From Acarospora socialis (taxonomy: Eukaryota; Ascomycota; Lecanoromycetes; Acarosporales; Acarosporaceae), in contig JAMYGW020000011.1 of assembly GCA_025617375.2 (NCBI GenBank), positions 868,001 through 932,000 on the forward strand: a stretch of DNA of 64,000 nucleotides, given 5' to 3'. Under the pieces are notes generated by a model. It ran no database searches. It saw nothing but the letters and a program-made list of their open reading frames with translations, and was not told where the DNA came from. This document shows, one piece after another, positions 11,901 through 24,868 of the stretch. The position numbers and the translations under genes are program-made. The first letter of the stretch is position 1. Every line of letters starts with the position of its first letter.

Positions 11901-13937
11901 CGTGGGTATAAAACTCTACGGGAAGAAGCCCGGGACCTGAAGCAGATATCCTACAAGCTCGAGAACAAGGTCGTCGAGCTGACGCAGTCATTACGAGGGA
12001 TGAAGCAAGAAAATAAAACTCTTGCCGGTTACGTTGAGAACTACGAAAACCAATTGAAATCGTGGAAGAACCGGCATAATGCTTTGGAGATTCGCTCGAA
12101 GGAGCTTCAGGCCGAAGCCAACCAAGCCGGTATCAATGCAGCTCGTCTCACTGCAATGGAAGCGGATATGAGAAGACTGCAGCACACATACGACGAGTCA
12201 TCCGTAAATATGAAACGACTACAAGAGGAAGAAAAGGCGCTCCGAGAATCTCTGCGGATCACGCAAATCGAGCTGGAGAAAGCAAGGCAATCGAGCAGCG
12301 ACCATGAGAAGGAGAAGACGTCTCTTCGCCAGCAACTGGCTGACTTACAGGATCAACTTGAATTGGCCAAGCGAGTCGCACCGCTCAACGGCGAGCTGCA
12401 CAATGGGAACGCGACACAGCCGCCTGTGAACGGCTTGATCAACTTAGTGTCCTCGAAGAAGCCCAAGAGGCGAAGTGCTGGCGCCGAACGGATCGATATG
12501 GAACGGTTCAGTGGAGCCTACAATCCCCGGCCGGTTTCGATGGCCATGGCTGGCTCCGCCATACATCGTCAGAATCTATCCGGGTCGACGTTTAGCCCTG
12601 GTTCGGATACCGTCGAAGGCGAGCTAGAGAACCTGCTCAGCGATGAGGAGGGTCTCAACGATGAAGTCGCTATGGGCCTGATCCGTAACCTTAAGATACC
12701 CGGGCCAGGCACAACACCGCCTCCAACAGACAAAGAGGTTCTGTTCCCAGCCTACCTGATAAATCTAGTGACGTCAGAGATGTGGAATAATGGGTTCGTC
12801 AAGGAGTCTGAACGCTTCCTCGCAAACGTGATGCAATCGATTCAGCAAGAAGTAATGCAGCATGATGGAGAGGAAGCGATCAACCCCGGAGCCTTCTGGT
12901 TATCGAATGTTCACGAGATGCTATCGTTTGTCTTTCTTGCAGAGGACTGGTACGAAGCCCAGAAGACTGACAACTACGAGTACGATCGACTTCTGGAGAT
13001 TGTGAAACACGATCTTGAGAGCCTTGAGTTCAACATCTATCATACATGGATGAAGGTGCTGAAAAAGAAGCTCCAAAAGATGATCGTCCCTGCGATCATC
13101 GAATCGCAGTCTCTTCCTGGGTTCGTGACCAGCGAGAGTAGCCGCTTCCTAGGCAAGCTTCTTCCGTCAAACAATACACCTGCTTTCAGCATGGACAACC
13201 TACTCAGCTTACTGAACAATGTCTTCAAGGCAATGAAGGCATACTATCTCGAGGATACCATCATCACACAGACGGTCACCGAGCTTCTCAGACTTGTGGG
13301 TGTAACAGCTTTCAACGATTTGCTCATGCGCCGAAACTTTCTGTCTTGGAAACGCGGCCTACAGATAAATTACAACATCACCCGGATCGAGGAATGGTGT
13401 AAGAGTCACGATATGCCAGAGGGAACGTTGCAGCTGGAGCATTTGATGCAAGCCACTAAACTTCTTCAATTAAAGAAGGCCACATTGAATGATATCGAGA
13501 TCATTCAGGACATCTGCTGGATGCTGTCCCCCAATCAGATTCAGAAACTTCTCAATCAATATCTCGTTGCAGACTACGAGCAGCCCATAAATGGCGAGAT
13601 CATGAAAGCGGTCGCCTCCCGCGTGACGGAAAAGAGCGATGTACTTCTCCTTACCGCGGTTGACATGGAAGATAGTGGACCGTATGAGATTGCGGAGCCT
13701 AGGGTCATCACCGCTCTTGAGACCTACACCCCTTCTTGTGAGTATCCTCAATGGATCCATGTCTCCTTTGTGCGTACTGACTCGGCTTAAGGGCTGCAAA
13801 CTCCACGTCTCAAACGCTTGGCCGAGATCGTCTCCGCCCAAGCGATGGCGCAGCAGGAGAAGCTTGATTATGAATCGCCCGGCCACGTCACGGAGGATGG
13901 CCAGGGTCTTGCGATTAGCCACCTCGATGGGGTTTGA
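8982..13937 (+). CDS. MYO2: Class V myosin heavy chain
   Basis: Actin-based motor that carries secretory vesicles and organelles to growing hyphal tips. Exons 8982-9116, 9179-9311, 9362-9551, 9602-13737 and 13792-13937 give 4,740 nt (1,579 aa), the usual size for fungal Myo2/MyoE. In order: N-terminal SH3-like segment (VGTCAWQPDP), motor head with P-loop GESGAGKT (residues 168-175), switch I NDNSSRFGK, switch II DIYGFE, actin-binding HYIRCIKPNE, converter, then a lever arm of about six IQ motifs (about 11500-11925), coiled coil (about 11925-12380), a linker, and the globular DIL cargo-binding tail (about 12730-13650) containing the SMDNLLSLLN-type core. The start Met is the one directly before the SH3-like segment; the first three introns are 50-62 nt. 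Confidence 0.97.
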
Positions 13938-14932
13938 TGTCGGAACAGTAATGCCTGCCAGCAATTCTAGTGCAATTTGGCATCGCGAGGTCATGTTCGG
14001 CCTGATCTGTATCTTTCTCAGCTTTATGGACACCAGCTACGACGTGCGCATGTCTGAACTCCTTTTGCCCAGTTATTGGCATGTACGTCTTTTCTCATGT
14101 AAAGAGATTGTTTTGTCAATGCGTCCTAGGGAGGCACATCTCTTCCGCTTGAAATATCTTCGTTGCTCTTTGCGGCATTGTATATTAGGCCTGGTGTTCC
14201 CTTTCCTTCTTGATTAGCTGGGACCGGCGTTTGGGCGGCTGTGGCATCACCTCCTTTACTTCTGAAGGGTGGCTGATGGCTCCGAAGGTTTCTGTTAGGT
14301 ACTCTACATGTCAGACCCTGGGTAGTTCAGTCGCAGCTGGATGACGGGTAGTCGAACGATGATCACAACCCGATATCCACTTCCTTCAAGCAAGGCAACT
14401 CTGAGGACGTCCATGCTGCTTACCATTTCTTCCGTTAATCTCGCAGAAACGTTACCTGATGTGACACTTCCTCCGTCCCTCTGATCCTCTTCCCGTCTGC
14501 AACCTGTCACGGCGCGTCACTTACAAGCTGCGAACAGTTTCCCGCTACCTGACATGCCTGGCAAGTCTCACAGGGTTTGTCCGCCGTTCCTGTGACCTAC
14601 ACGTTGATGTTCATGACTTGTCCGTGGTCCAAGTGCGCAATCTGAACGGCGGAGACGGGAGCATCTCTCACGTTTGGGTTGGGTTTTTGATTCATCTACG
14701 CATGTATCCCTACAAACCAGGTTTTGGATCTATTGGCGCACTCAATAGTGTCGCAATGACAAAGATATTTGGTCAATCGTTGCTACTGCAATGTCAGCCT
14801 TGTCTGTGGCGCTAGCATCTCGCTTCCAGTTCGTTGTTCATTCGACTCCTGGAGGGTCCCTTAGAAGTCGGTCTACCAAGTCTAAAGCGGTGCCTCTTCA
14901 CCCGCAATTGACCGTTGTACAAGTGCTACGTC
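13938..14932. other. Intergenic region, nothing recognised
   Basis: About 1 kb between the myosin stop and HAM1 start. The open frames are short or out-of-frame extensions of the myosin tail. No RNA gene, repeat or domain was seen. Confidence 0.5.
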
Positions 14933-15711
14933 ATGCCTCCCAAAGAATTGAATTTCATCACAGGCAATAAGAACAAGTTATCAGAAGTGAAGGCGATCCT
15001 GGGTGACATCATCATCGTGCGGAGTCAGTCCTTGGATTTGCTCGAGATTCAAGGCACCATCGAAGCAATCTCCTCAGACAAGTGTCGCCGAGCTGCTGAA
15101 CAGGTTGCTACGCACCTTCACCGAAGCTTCAGATGCATGCTAAGGGTCTTGCAGGTGCGAGGTCCGGTGCTGGTGGAAGATACATGTCTTTGCTTCAACG
15201 CACTTCAAGAGCTTCCCGGTCCTTACATGTATGTAACGATCCATGTAGATGGTGCAAGAGGGGTTGTCAAGTGACCAGAGAAATGTCAATCGCAGCAAGT
15301 GGTTCCTCGATAAGCTCGGACATGAAGGTCTGAATAATCTCCTGATGGCATATGACGATAAATCCGCCCAAGCTGTGTGTACCTTTGCTTACTCACCTGG
15401 CCCGGGTAACGATCCCATTATCTTCCAGGGCAGGACGACGGTAAGATGCAGACCGCCAGTCGACCGACCATTGATTTTGATCGATCCGGTAGGGGAAGAT
15501 CGTCCCGGCTCGCGGCCCTACCAGCTTTGGTCAGTCATACCGTGAACAGTGGTTCCCGAACGCTACGTATTGACCTTGCTTAGGCTGGGATCCTATCTTC
15601 GAGTACGAGGGCAAGACGTTCGCCGAGATGGACAAGGTCGCAAAAAACAAAATCTCTCATCGCTTCAAGGCCCTAGAAAAGCTCAAGGGATGGCTCGCCG
15701 ACTGCACCTGA
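14933..15711 (+). CDS. HAM1: Inosine triphosphate pyrophosphatase (Ham1/ITPA family)
   Basis: House-cleaning enzyme that hydrolyses ITP, XTP and dITP to the monophosphates, keeping deaminated purines out of nucleic acids. Exons 14933-15103, 15155-15228, 15296-15440, 15493-15529 and 15584-15711 sum to 555 nt (184 aa), the standard family length. Visible motifs: [12 protein letters not shown] at the N-terminus (substrate-binding T/SGNxxK), [10 protein letters not shown] (the catalytic acidic pair), GPYIKWFL across the second intron, CTFAYSPG, the FQGRT strand, and GWDPIFE plus the C-terminal [11 protein letters not shown] helix. Five exons with three introns of 50-67 nt and one of 54 nt. Its stop lies only 33 bases from the FAP7 stop on the opposite strand, so the two 3' UTRs very likely overlap. 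Confidence 0.95.
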
Positions 15712-15744
15712 CGGCGATGCAAACGTATGATAGTCTTGGTACTA

Positions 15745-16397
15745 TCACGTCCGTTTGGAGTCGTGTGAGTTGTTACGTTGCCAATCCGTAATCCACGCTT
15801 CGATGCGCTCAACGTTGCTCTCAATGTCTTCCGTGGCATCGCTCGCCAGTTCTACCACTATGTCCTCATCATATGACTCTCGAGCCTCCTCCAACAAAAC
15901 CTGCATGATCTCCGAGTCTAGGTTCTCTTGCAGCTTACGCTGAGGGTAGTTCCTGTATCATGATGTCAATGCCACGCTTGTCCCTTGGCTGCTTTGGCCA
16001 CCGACCGCGAAGAAAGTCGATCGTAGAGCAAAGTGGAATCCGTCCGCAAGACCACCACCAGGTCAATCCAGTTTTGTGGGAACATCTCGCACGCATGCCA
16101 ATCGATGATTTGCCCTCCTTCCTTGATTTCAGCTTCGATTGTATCGAGCAGCTTCCAAGATCCACTGGTCAGTGTGTCGTACAAGTAGCCATCAGAGATT
16201 CTCCTCCTTACTTTGTCCTCATCAACAACCCAGCTCTCCAATTCACTATCCCATCCCTGGTGACAGTCGTTTTCCTTGACGATCCAATTGATGGACATAT
16301 GTTTCAAACCGGTATTTTGCGCCAAGAGCTCGCAATGGCTGCTTTTTCCCACGCCGGGAGTGCCGGTGATGATGATATTCGGTTTTTGTCTTGCCAT
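15745..16397 (-). CDS. FAP7: Fap7/adenylate kinase 6 (ribosome assembly ATPase)
   Basis: Nuclear adenylate kinase-like ATPase required for late 40S maturation (18S processing at site D), acting with uS11. Exons complement(16006-16397) and complement(15952-15745) total 600 nt (199 aa). The Walker A motif GTPGVGKSS is at residues 12-20; it is followed by the NMP-binding segment, IIDWHACEMFP and a LID-region segment LYDRLSSR, where the single 53-nt intron falls. The second exon reads RNYPQRKLQEN and carries the acidic helix EIMQVLLEEARESYDE. The N-terminal MARQKPNIIITGTPGVGKS leaves no doubt about the start. It is convergent with HAM1; its promoter lies in 16398-16560, squeezed against the AT-rich island. 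Confidence 0.95.
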
Positions 16398-16560
16398 GGC
16401 CTAGAGGCACTGAATAGTCGGCAGTGGTGCTCCAGGCAGTAGTCTGACACAGCTGATTCCTTTTCTCTTAAAAGGCGCCACTTTTATACGAGTACAAGGG
16501 TAATCCGTACAAAGTACATCTATATTGTACTCGTACTGTTGCAATTTTCAAAAGTCTGGT

Positions 16561-17466
16561 CGTTTCGCGATTTTGTCGCAAAAAAGCACACCAATTTTCT
16601 AGAAGAACTGACACATATAGAAATGCACCACAACCTCACCTATTTCAGACATTCTCAATAAGCAGATTTGTAAAATGTAAAGAGATCTCTCAAAGGAACC
16701 AAACATCATTGAGGATGATCAGTATGACAAAAGTTGTTGTACAATTACTGTGTTGATGGTGGGGTAGCTTTATTTGTGTCAAAGTTGCACTGAATTTATA
16801 TGTAAAAACGGCAGAATCTGTTGATCACTTTTATACTTAAGCACTTAATATTATATGTATGAAAAGATATATACTCATTTAACAGTTCTGTATACTCAGA
16901 ATTTTCAAAAATACTGTATCTGTTACTGGTTTTGCTGTGCTTACAGTTCTATGTCAAAAGTCTTCACAAGTGGGGTTACCCTACCACAACTCTCATTATT
17001 ATATTATGTATAACTTTACAACAACTTACTGAAGAGTCTTGTAGTTTTGCATAGTAATTAACATTATATAGTACTTAAAATTCTCAATCTCAGTTTCTAA
17101 CTAATATCAAGTGTATCAGTTCTTCACCTCAATAACTGCTTTTACTCTCAATTTCATGCTCTCTATTAACATAGTTAATAACTCATCATTAAGTCTTAAT
17201 CAGACTTTCTTCAAGATCTCAAACAAGATTTTCTGAATCTTCTTGTCATCATTATGTATTTGTTCTATGTTAAAATGAACTTTGTAGATCATTTTCTTGA
17301 GATAAAATCAGAAATATTCAATAGAATTTAGATCAGAACTGTAGAAAGATTGTTTTATAAAAATAATGTTATGCTCTTCAAGTCACAGCTTCACAACATC
17401 AACATTATGAATCAAAACATTGTCATGCATAAAAGTTAAATCAGAAGTTCAGATTTTAAGTAGATT
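16561..17466 (-). mobile_element. Tc1/mariner-type DNA transposon, 3' half (interrupted by Gypsy insertion)
   Basis: Minus-strand remains of a DDE transposase of the Tc1/IS630 superfamily. Just left of the Gypsy insertion the minus strand encodes LTFMHDN (second Asp, about 17420) and SSDLNSIEY (about 17311-17341), matching the family's HDN...SPDLNPIE block with the catalytic Glu, then a helical C-terminal segment down to about 17110. Several in-frame TGA codons break it. Left of this lies a long degenerate inverted repeat (about 16561-17000) that pairs with 25625-25928: shared blocks include CGTTTCGCGATTT, GTGGGGTAG, AAGTTGCACT and TCAAAAGTCTT. Together with the right part the element is about 1.9 kb without the nested insertion, normal for the superfamily. 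Exact ends and TA target sites are uncertain; an inner end at 16759 (GTGGGGTAG) is the alternative. Confidence 0.82.
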
Positions 17467-17666
17467 TGTTATGAATCAGATTAGTCTTGATCTCAGTCTT
17501 GCTTTTGAATGTGTTTCATCAGATTACTTTGCAATCTCACTGATGTCATGAACTTAATGAACTAATTATTAAATATGAAAGACACTCATGAGAGACTTAT
17601 ATGCAGACTTTTTCATAGATAACTTTTAGCAATTACATCTTTCATGAACTCAAATAAATTCTAATA
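17467..17666 (+). repeat. 5' LTR of the Gypsy fossil
   Basis: 200-bp direct repeat partner of 24669-24868, beginning TGTTATGAATCAG and ending TTCTAATA. The 5-bp flank AGATT just upstream recurs after the 3' LTR. Confidence 0.9.
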
Positions 17667-20600
17667 ATTTGATAGCATCAACTTGTACAAATCATTGAGT
17701 CTACAATCATTGATTCATGTCTCAAAATCAGTTATCTTCATACAACATCATGACTTCATCATCAACATCATCAACAGTCAGATTTCTACCTAGTCATCAT
17801 CATCAGTTTCTTCAACATATCAGTTCATCAGTCTCATCAAGACTCAGCTTCTGTTGTCTGTTCAATAACAATGATGATTTTATTGATTAACATCATCATA
17901 TTGTCTCACTTTTCTATTCACTGCTGACATTATCTTACTTGTTCATTCTTATCTATCTCACTTTCTCTCATTACAAACTCATCACTTTCACAGCTTCTGT
18001 TCATAAGTCATTAATTTGATGAAGTTTTCAACAGATTTATCAGCAAACTTATTAGCAAATTCATCAGCAGATTCTAGCACTGTTGTATTAAGTCAAAATT
18101 TATTCTGTCTATCAGACTGTTGTGTATTAGCTGTTTATCAGTTAAAACAGTTTGAATTCATGAATCATCAGTATGTCTTGCTCATATCAAATGACATTGT
18201 TGATTTAGTTCACAGTATCATCACTCTATATTCTACTTCACTGAGATATCAGTTCATTAAGTTGTTCAAAACATATTAAATTTGTGTTAACATCAGTTAG
18301 TCAGATTTGAGTTATTTCACTAGCTGATCACTCATCAAAAGCAGTTTTATCAAGACTATTTATTGTTTCAAGAACAACACAGTATTCATATTGAATCATT
18401 CAGTGTTGCTAATGTAAATCTCATTTCAATTTATTAACAACTTTACTGAGTCAGATCAACTCAATTTCTTCAAAATTGAGTAAAAACTTCACTGATTTCT
18501 ATCTGTGTCAAATCAGTCAGATAAATCTGAATTCACAATATTATCATCACTTCAACTCACATCATCACATGAACAGTCATCTTCAATTATTCATTTCTCT
18601 TCATCAGAATCTTGTTCTCAGACATTTATCTCTGTAAACAAAAGCATTCAGTGTGATTTGTCTCTGCTCTGCAATATGATCAATAATGACAACAATGATA
18701 GTTAACATGATAGTGCTTTTATCATTGACTTTATTTTTTTGAAAACTCAGATGCAAATGCTTTGCAGAATGATTGCACAGACTAAAATAAATGATTGAGT
18801 TAAAAATTGTACTGAAACAGTTAATTTAACAGATTCTCATCAAATATCAAATCTATCTCATCACTCTGAACAGTATTCAGATAGAAGAGATCTATTTTAA
18901 CAATGTTAATACAATTTTAATAACTTTAATGACTCTGATGATTCAACAGATGACTCAGTCTTAAATATATTGAATATGTTCTGTAAATGTCATCTAACTA
19001 ACAAGAATAATTGCTTTTGATCTGAGAAAGTAGAATTCTTTAATTTACATCTTAATATCAAGAACTATAAAACTGAAAATATTGTCAATATTGACAGAAA
19101 GATCTACTTTTGTGATGTTTATCTATTTATTGACTCATTCAAAGATGTTGCTTGCATCAAGACTGATGAAGTTGTACATTAAAATTTGAATAAATGTCTT
19201 TGCAACATCACTCAGAATTGATATATTGAACAGTTCTTCTTCATAGAGAAAGAATATATTCAGAAAGATTAAAAGATTGAATGATGAGAGAAGATGTTGT
19301 TTTGTCATTTTAAATGAACTCAGTCAAATGCAATGAAAGCATTTAAAATGAAGTGTTATACTATTCAGAACATTCAAAACAATCATGAATTGTTGAGCTT
19401 TGTACTGAATGTTATTCAGCATGCAAAGAATACTGAAATAATTAATGTTTCAGTTCAGCTAACATGAATCTGAAATCATCTTGATTTTAGTCTTCATGAA
19501 AGTATTTGATGATTTAATGTCATGATGATGATATCTTCATTTATTAAAGACATGAAGAATATAAAGAAGATGTAGTTTAACAAGTACAATCATTATATTA
19601 AATCTATCAGATCATCTTCATCACAGAATTAATTACAGTGATGATAACAAAATAACAATTTTAATAATTGCTCATTTCATCTGTACAATCAATTTCAAGA
19701 ATTTCAATTTTCTTATCAATTCTATCAGAATAATGCTTACAATCATTCATATCAGTTATATCAATCATATTTATCATATTCATACAACATCAACATAAAC
19801 ATATCATCAACATCTTCACCACAGCAGATTCTCTATCATCAGTCTTTGCAAATCATCTTCAACAATGTTAACTACTCACAAAATAAGTACACTAAGTATA
19901 ATCAAAACAGTCAGAATAATCAATGTTTTTCATATCAGTTTAACTGTTCATATCAATCTGCTCAATTTCAGTCAATATATTACAATAAACTGACTCAGTT
20001 CAAATCTGATGAAGACTTCACTGAAGAAGAATACAATGAAGTAGAATACAATGAGAAATATATTGATGAATATAATTATAATTATAAAGAGAATATTTAT
20101 CAAGCAAATACAAAGAAAGATATGTTTTATGAACAGATCAATCATGTTCATGATGATACTGCTGCTACAAATGAAGTCTTAAACTTATTTAAAGAAATTT
20201 ATTACATCAATACATTTTATACTCATTCTATCACATTTTACACATACAGAATGTGCAAAAATCTTTTTTTCTTCAACAATAAGCTGCATCAGCACATTCA
20301 ATCAACTCATAACAACTTTAAGAACAAGATCAGAGTTAAGCAACTTAGTTTTATCATCTTAAGCATTGATTTTAAGCTTAAGTCAATTTCTGTATTTCTC
20401 TTAACAATAGCTTATGTGAATGTTTATGTTATTGATGTTATTAAATTGAACACAATCAATGTAATTGATGAATCTAACTGCAGTTTTCACAACTGATATT
20501 ACATGATGATATTGTTTCAATTTAAGCTTAATAAAGACTTCAACAAATCTGCATGTCTCAATACAAAATGCATTATGTCATTGCTTGACAGAATTTTTCT

Positions 20601-23600
20601 TCAAAAATATCTATTTAATGTTATTATTATGAAAATGATCAGCAAGATAACAGTATAAAACATTAACAGTTATACACACAAATATCAAAAGTATATTTAT
20701 CTGAGTCTCTATTTATCAGATGTCTTGAAGAAAAAGATTATTATGATTTATATTATGCAGAATATTCATCTTGTTGACAATCTTCAAACTAATCTTTTTA
20801 TCAACATGAATATCATAAAGTCAAAGTGCATAAACATCAATATTCTATTGCAGAAAGTCATTATAGAAGAATGTCAGAACATGTTAGTGAATTTGAGCAT
20901 TACATTATGAAAAAGTTATACTCACTGCATTGTTAAATTCTTCATTAAAATCATGATATCATCTCAATCAGTATAACAAATTGTGATCAAAACTGACAAT
21001 CAGTTTCTTTTTAAAGATAGAAATCTAGAATTTTGTCTGTCTTATTCTGAGACTTTTGAACATATAGTTGACACTAATATGTTTTTTGTTTATGTTCAAA
21101 ATGATCTTTCAAGTTCAATAATACTATCTTAACACATCAGACTAGACATCATCATCAAATACAAAAAAGAAGATTGTTACACAAACAGTATTAAGAATCT
21201 TGAATTTGCAGCTTTGCACAAATCTAAGTTCATTATCAATATATCTGAAACACATCTATCTAATAGCATTATGATCAATGATAATAAGTCTGATGAAGTT
21301 GCTGCACTTACTATTGTCACAAAGACTTATTTAGATCTATGACATGACTGTAGAAAAATGATAAATATATTGAAATCAGACTATCTTCAGATTTCACTCA
21401 AACACAATTAAGAAGACATTAAATTATTAAAACAAGTGTATTCACTCAGCAATGAAGTACATCATCTAGTCAACAAGAAATTCAATAAATTACATGCACA
21501 GAGACAAATGAATTGATTAACTCAATCTATCTCATTTGATTTCTCAGTTTTCATAATCTGAAAGACAGTCATATCTGATGACTTATTCAAATGAAAAGAG
21601 TGCATCATCATGAATATATGTGATCTTAATCACATATCTCAGTCTGATATCTACTCACTGTCATTACAGACTGATATTACATTGACTGTTTAAAAATGTC
21701 ACTATATATTCACAGTGAATTGTGTCTTCTTCTTTTATCAATGACTAGTTAATTCAGTGAATTGCTTTAAGTTTACAGTGATTTTGCATCATGATCAAGA
21801 GTACTTTAATATCACTGTTATGAACTATCAAAACTCATCTCTCTACATACAACAGTAAATGAATAGAATACTCTGTGCTTTTTGTGAATTTGTATGTAAC
21901 TATGTTGACAATATTGTTGTGTTTTCAAAAACACTGAATAAACATGTCAGTTATTTGCATCAAATCTTTCAGTTATTTCAGAAACTGAGCATTAGTCTTG
22001 AATCTAAGAAGTTCTTTCTAAATTACTTTATTATCATACTTTTAAATCAATGAGTAGACACTTTAGAACTTATGACTGTCTTTAAGAAAATTTAGACAAT
22101 AGTGAATCTTCAGTTTTTGACAATACTCAAGATTCTTAAAACTTATCTCAGTCTTATTGACTGATTACAATTCTATATACTTTATTATATTCAAATCACA
22201 GCTTTTCTTCAGACAAGAAAGACAACTTTGATGAAGACTTTGTCAGCAAAGAATAACATCTGAAAACAGCATACTGATCATGTTTTGATTGATATTTTTA
22301 CAAAAAAAAATACAGACTTTTAAGATCTTACAGAATTTATTCACAACTTCTATCTTTCTTGCTCACTTCAACTTTAGTCAGCAGTTATATATAGATGTAA
22401 ATGTGTTCAAGCAGTATGATTTTGATGTCATCATATATCATATTCAAGACAATTCAGATTCAAATTCAGTCTCAGTGAATGCAAAAGTTATGAAATTCTC
22501 ATGTCACAAAATACAGTCTATACTCTTCTTAAGTAAGCTGCTTATATTGACAGAAAGAAATTACTGATTTACTGAGATGAAAATGATCAAATTAGTATGA
22601 ATAATGTATAAAATAAGACATTTAATCAAATCAGCATCTGAAAGCATCATAGTTTTTATGAATCACTTAGTGACAATATTAATTACTCATCAAACTCAAC
22701 TAACTATCATTATCAATATGAACAAATTGAATCTATGACTTGTTCAGATCTCACAATATCTCAGTTAATTTAATTTAAATGTATAACATTATTCAGAAAG
22801 AATTCACCTTATATTAAATGCATTGTTATGACTCTTAGATAATATGAACAATAAGAAAGATAGTATTGACACTTTTAATGATCTAGCTATAAAATTGTAT
22901 TATATCATTCTGATAGAATTAGCAGATGATTTCAAGTAATGACTAAAGAATGTGTACAAAAATGACTCATAATGAAAGTGAATACTGAATATAATTAAAC
23001 TGATGAAGCTATCTTGTCAAAATATCTCAAACACAGCTCATAACAAAGATATCATGAATAAATCAATCAGATTACACTTCACTTATTGAAATGATCTGAT
23101 TTACTACATTAACAATATCAACAGTCATGAGTATTTATACATATCAGTCTGTTTTGAGAAAAAGATATTTAAATTAATGCATGATCAGCAACATCATGAA
23201 GACTTTTATTACACTTATAACTGAATTTCAGTTTCACTTTATTTAAAACAGTTGTTCAAACAACTAAAGATCTATATTGTTCATTGTCTGAATTGTCAGC
23301 TAAATCAGATGAAACAATATACTTTATATAATATCTTACAATCTATATTGACACTGTCAATCTTATTTCATACAATAATTATGAATTTCATACTGACATT
23401 GTCATCAAATAATAAGAGTCTTAATAATCTTCTCATCATCACAGATAAGTTTATCAAATATGTGTTGCTTCTTTCTGAGAAGTTCACATATACTGCAAAG
23501 AACTAAGTAAATACTTTGCTTTTAGATCTCATAAAACATGATTGAAGTATATTTTATCAAATTATCAACAATCACAACAGAAAATTTCTCTCATTCTTCT

Positions 23601-24668
23601 GACATATAATCTTCAAGTATTCAGAAATTAAGTTATTCACTTCAACAACATATCATTCTCAAACAGATGATCAGTTCAAACAAACAAATCAAATAGTTAA
23701 AATTGTTCTGCATTACTATTTTATCTTAAATTCTGATGAAGACTTCATCACAGTGATTTTATATATTTAAGATCATCTCAACAATAGTTAAAATGTCTTC
23801 ACAGATTATGTGTCTAATGAATTGATCTACAAATTCTGCACAAATGACACAATAAGTGCATTGATGAACTTATTTTCTAAGAATTACAGCAAACTTCATC
23901 AAGTTTACTGTGAAGATGCAGAGCAAGCAGTTGTCTTTATAAATGCAATCTTCAAATTTTATTACAACATGAATTACAGATTCATTATCATGAAATCAGA
24001 TTCAATGATTTATTTATATCTATTTTATAAATACATTATATTAGATTTTATAAATCAAAAACTCTCAAATCAATGTGTTGACTCATTTCAAATACTTGAA
24101 CAAATAGATCAGCTAGTTTATCAACTTAAATTATTATTTACTATGTGCATTCATTTCATCATGTTGATCATGCAACTCAAATCTGCTCTGCACAAAAAAG
24201 ACTTTTATAATTATTGATTAGATAAAAATTCATCTTTCATTAAAAATGATGAAATCATCAATAAAATTGAGAACATTGATTCAGTGCTTACTTACAAGAT
24301 CAAATGTCTATTAGATAAATGTATCACACATTACAGATATGATCAATCTATGATGAAATATTTAGTGAAGTGAAAGAACTATAATCATAGTCACAATGTA
24401 TGATATGATGTGAAAGATCTGACTGAGACAAAGAAATTGATAGCTGATTATGAGCAAAGAACAACAACAACATTTATTTAGTTATCACTACAGTCACTGC
24501 ATCATCTATCTGCTATTATTATTGCTCAAAATGATTGAGTTTTGAGCTTTTTATTGAAGACTTCATTATATTTTCTCTTGCTATGTGTTTTTCTTTAGAT
24601 CTCATCAGTGAAGAACTCAGCACAATATTACTCAATAAAATCATCAGTTTTTTCAGAAGAAGACAGAT

Positions 24669-24868
24669 TGTTATAAATCAGATTAGTTTTGATCTCAGTC
24701 TTGCTTTTGAATATGTCTCACTGAGTCACTTTGCAATCTCACTGATGTCATAAACTTAATGAATTAATTATTAAATATGAAAAACACTTATGAGAGACTT
24801 ATATGCAGACTTTTTCATAGATAGCTTTTAGCAATTACATCTTTCATGAACTCAAATAGATTCTAATA
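24669..24868 (+). repeat. 3' LTR of the Gypsy fossil
   Basis: 200-bp partner of 17467-17666. About fifteen substitutions separate the two copies and all that I aligned are transitions. Confidence 0.9.

Larger units (their letters stand above)
17467..24868 (+). mobile_element. Ty3/Gypsy chromovirus-like LTR retrotransposon fossil
   Basis: A 7,402-bp element inserted in the mariner-type transposon. LTRs at 17467-17666 and 24669-24868, both 200 bp, start TGTTAT; flanking target duplication AGATT at 17462-17466 and 24869-24873 is intact. A purine-rich tract (about 24652-24667) precedes the 3' LTR. Order of parts: gag region (about 17.7-20.5 kb), protease region, reverse transcriptase (about 21.5-22.2 kb), RNase H (about 22.3-22.8 kb), integrase (about 23.2-24.0 kb), chromodomain-like segment (about 24.29-24.45 kb). 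The element is thoroughly broken, with many tens of breaks. LTRs are roughly 92% identical, differing essentially by transitions, so age from divergence would be inflated by the mutation process. The sequence is almost free of GG, CC and CG. Host: fungal; activity: none. Confidence 0.92.

Noticed and set aside
13639-14217. 192-codon plus-strand frame as a separate gene
   Set aside because: It is an out-of-frame shadow of the last myosin V exons extended into the 3' flank.
19846-20496. 216-codon open frame as a novel Asn/Tyr-rich protein without Gly, Pro or Trp
   Set aside because: It lies within the Gypsy fossil, and the missing residues follow from loss of GG, CC and TGG in that DNA rather than from selection on a protein.
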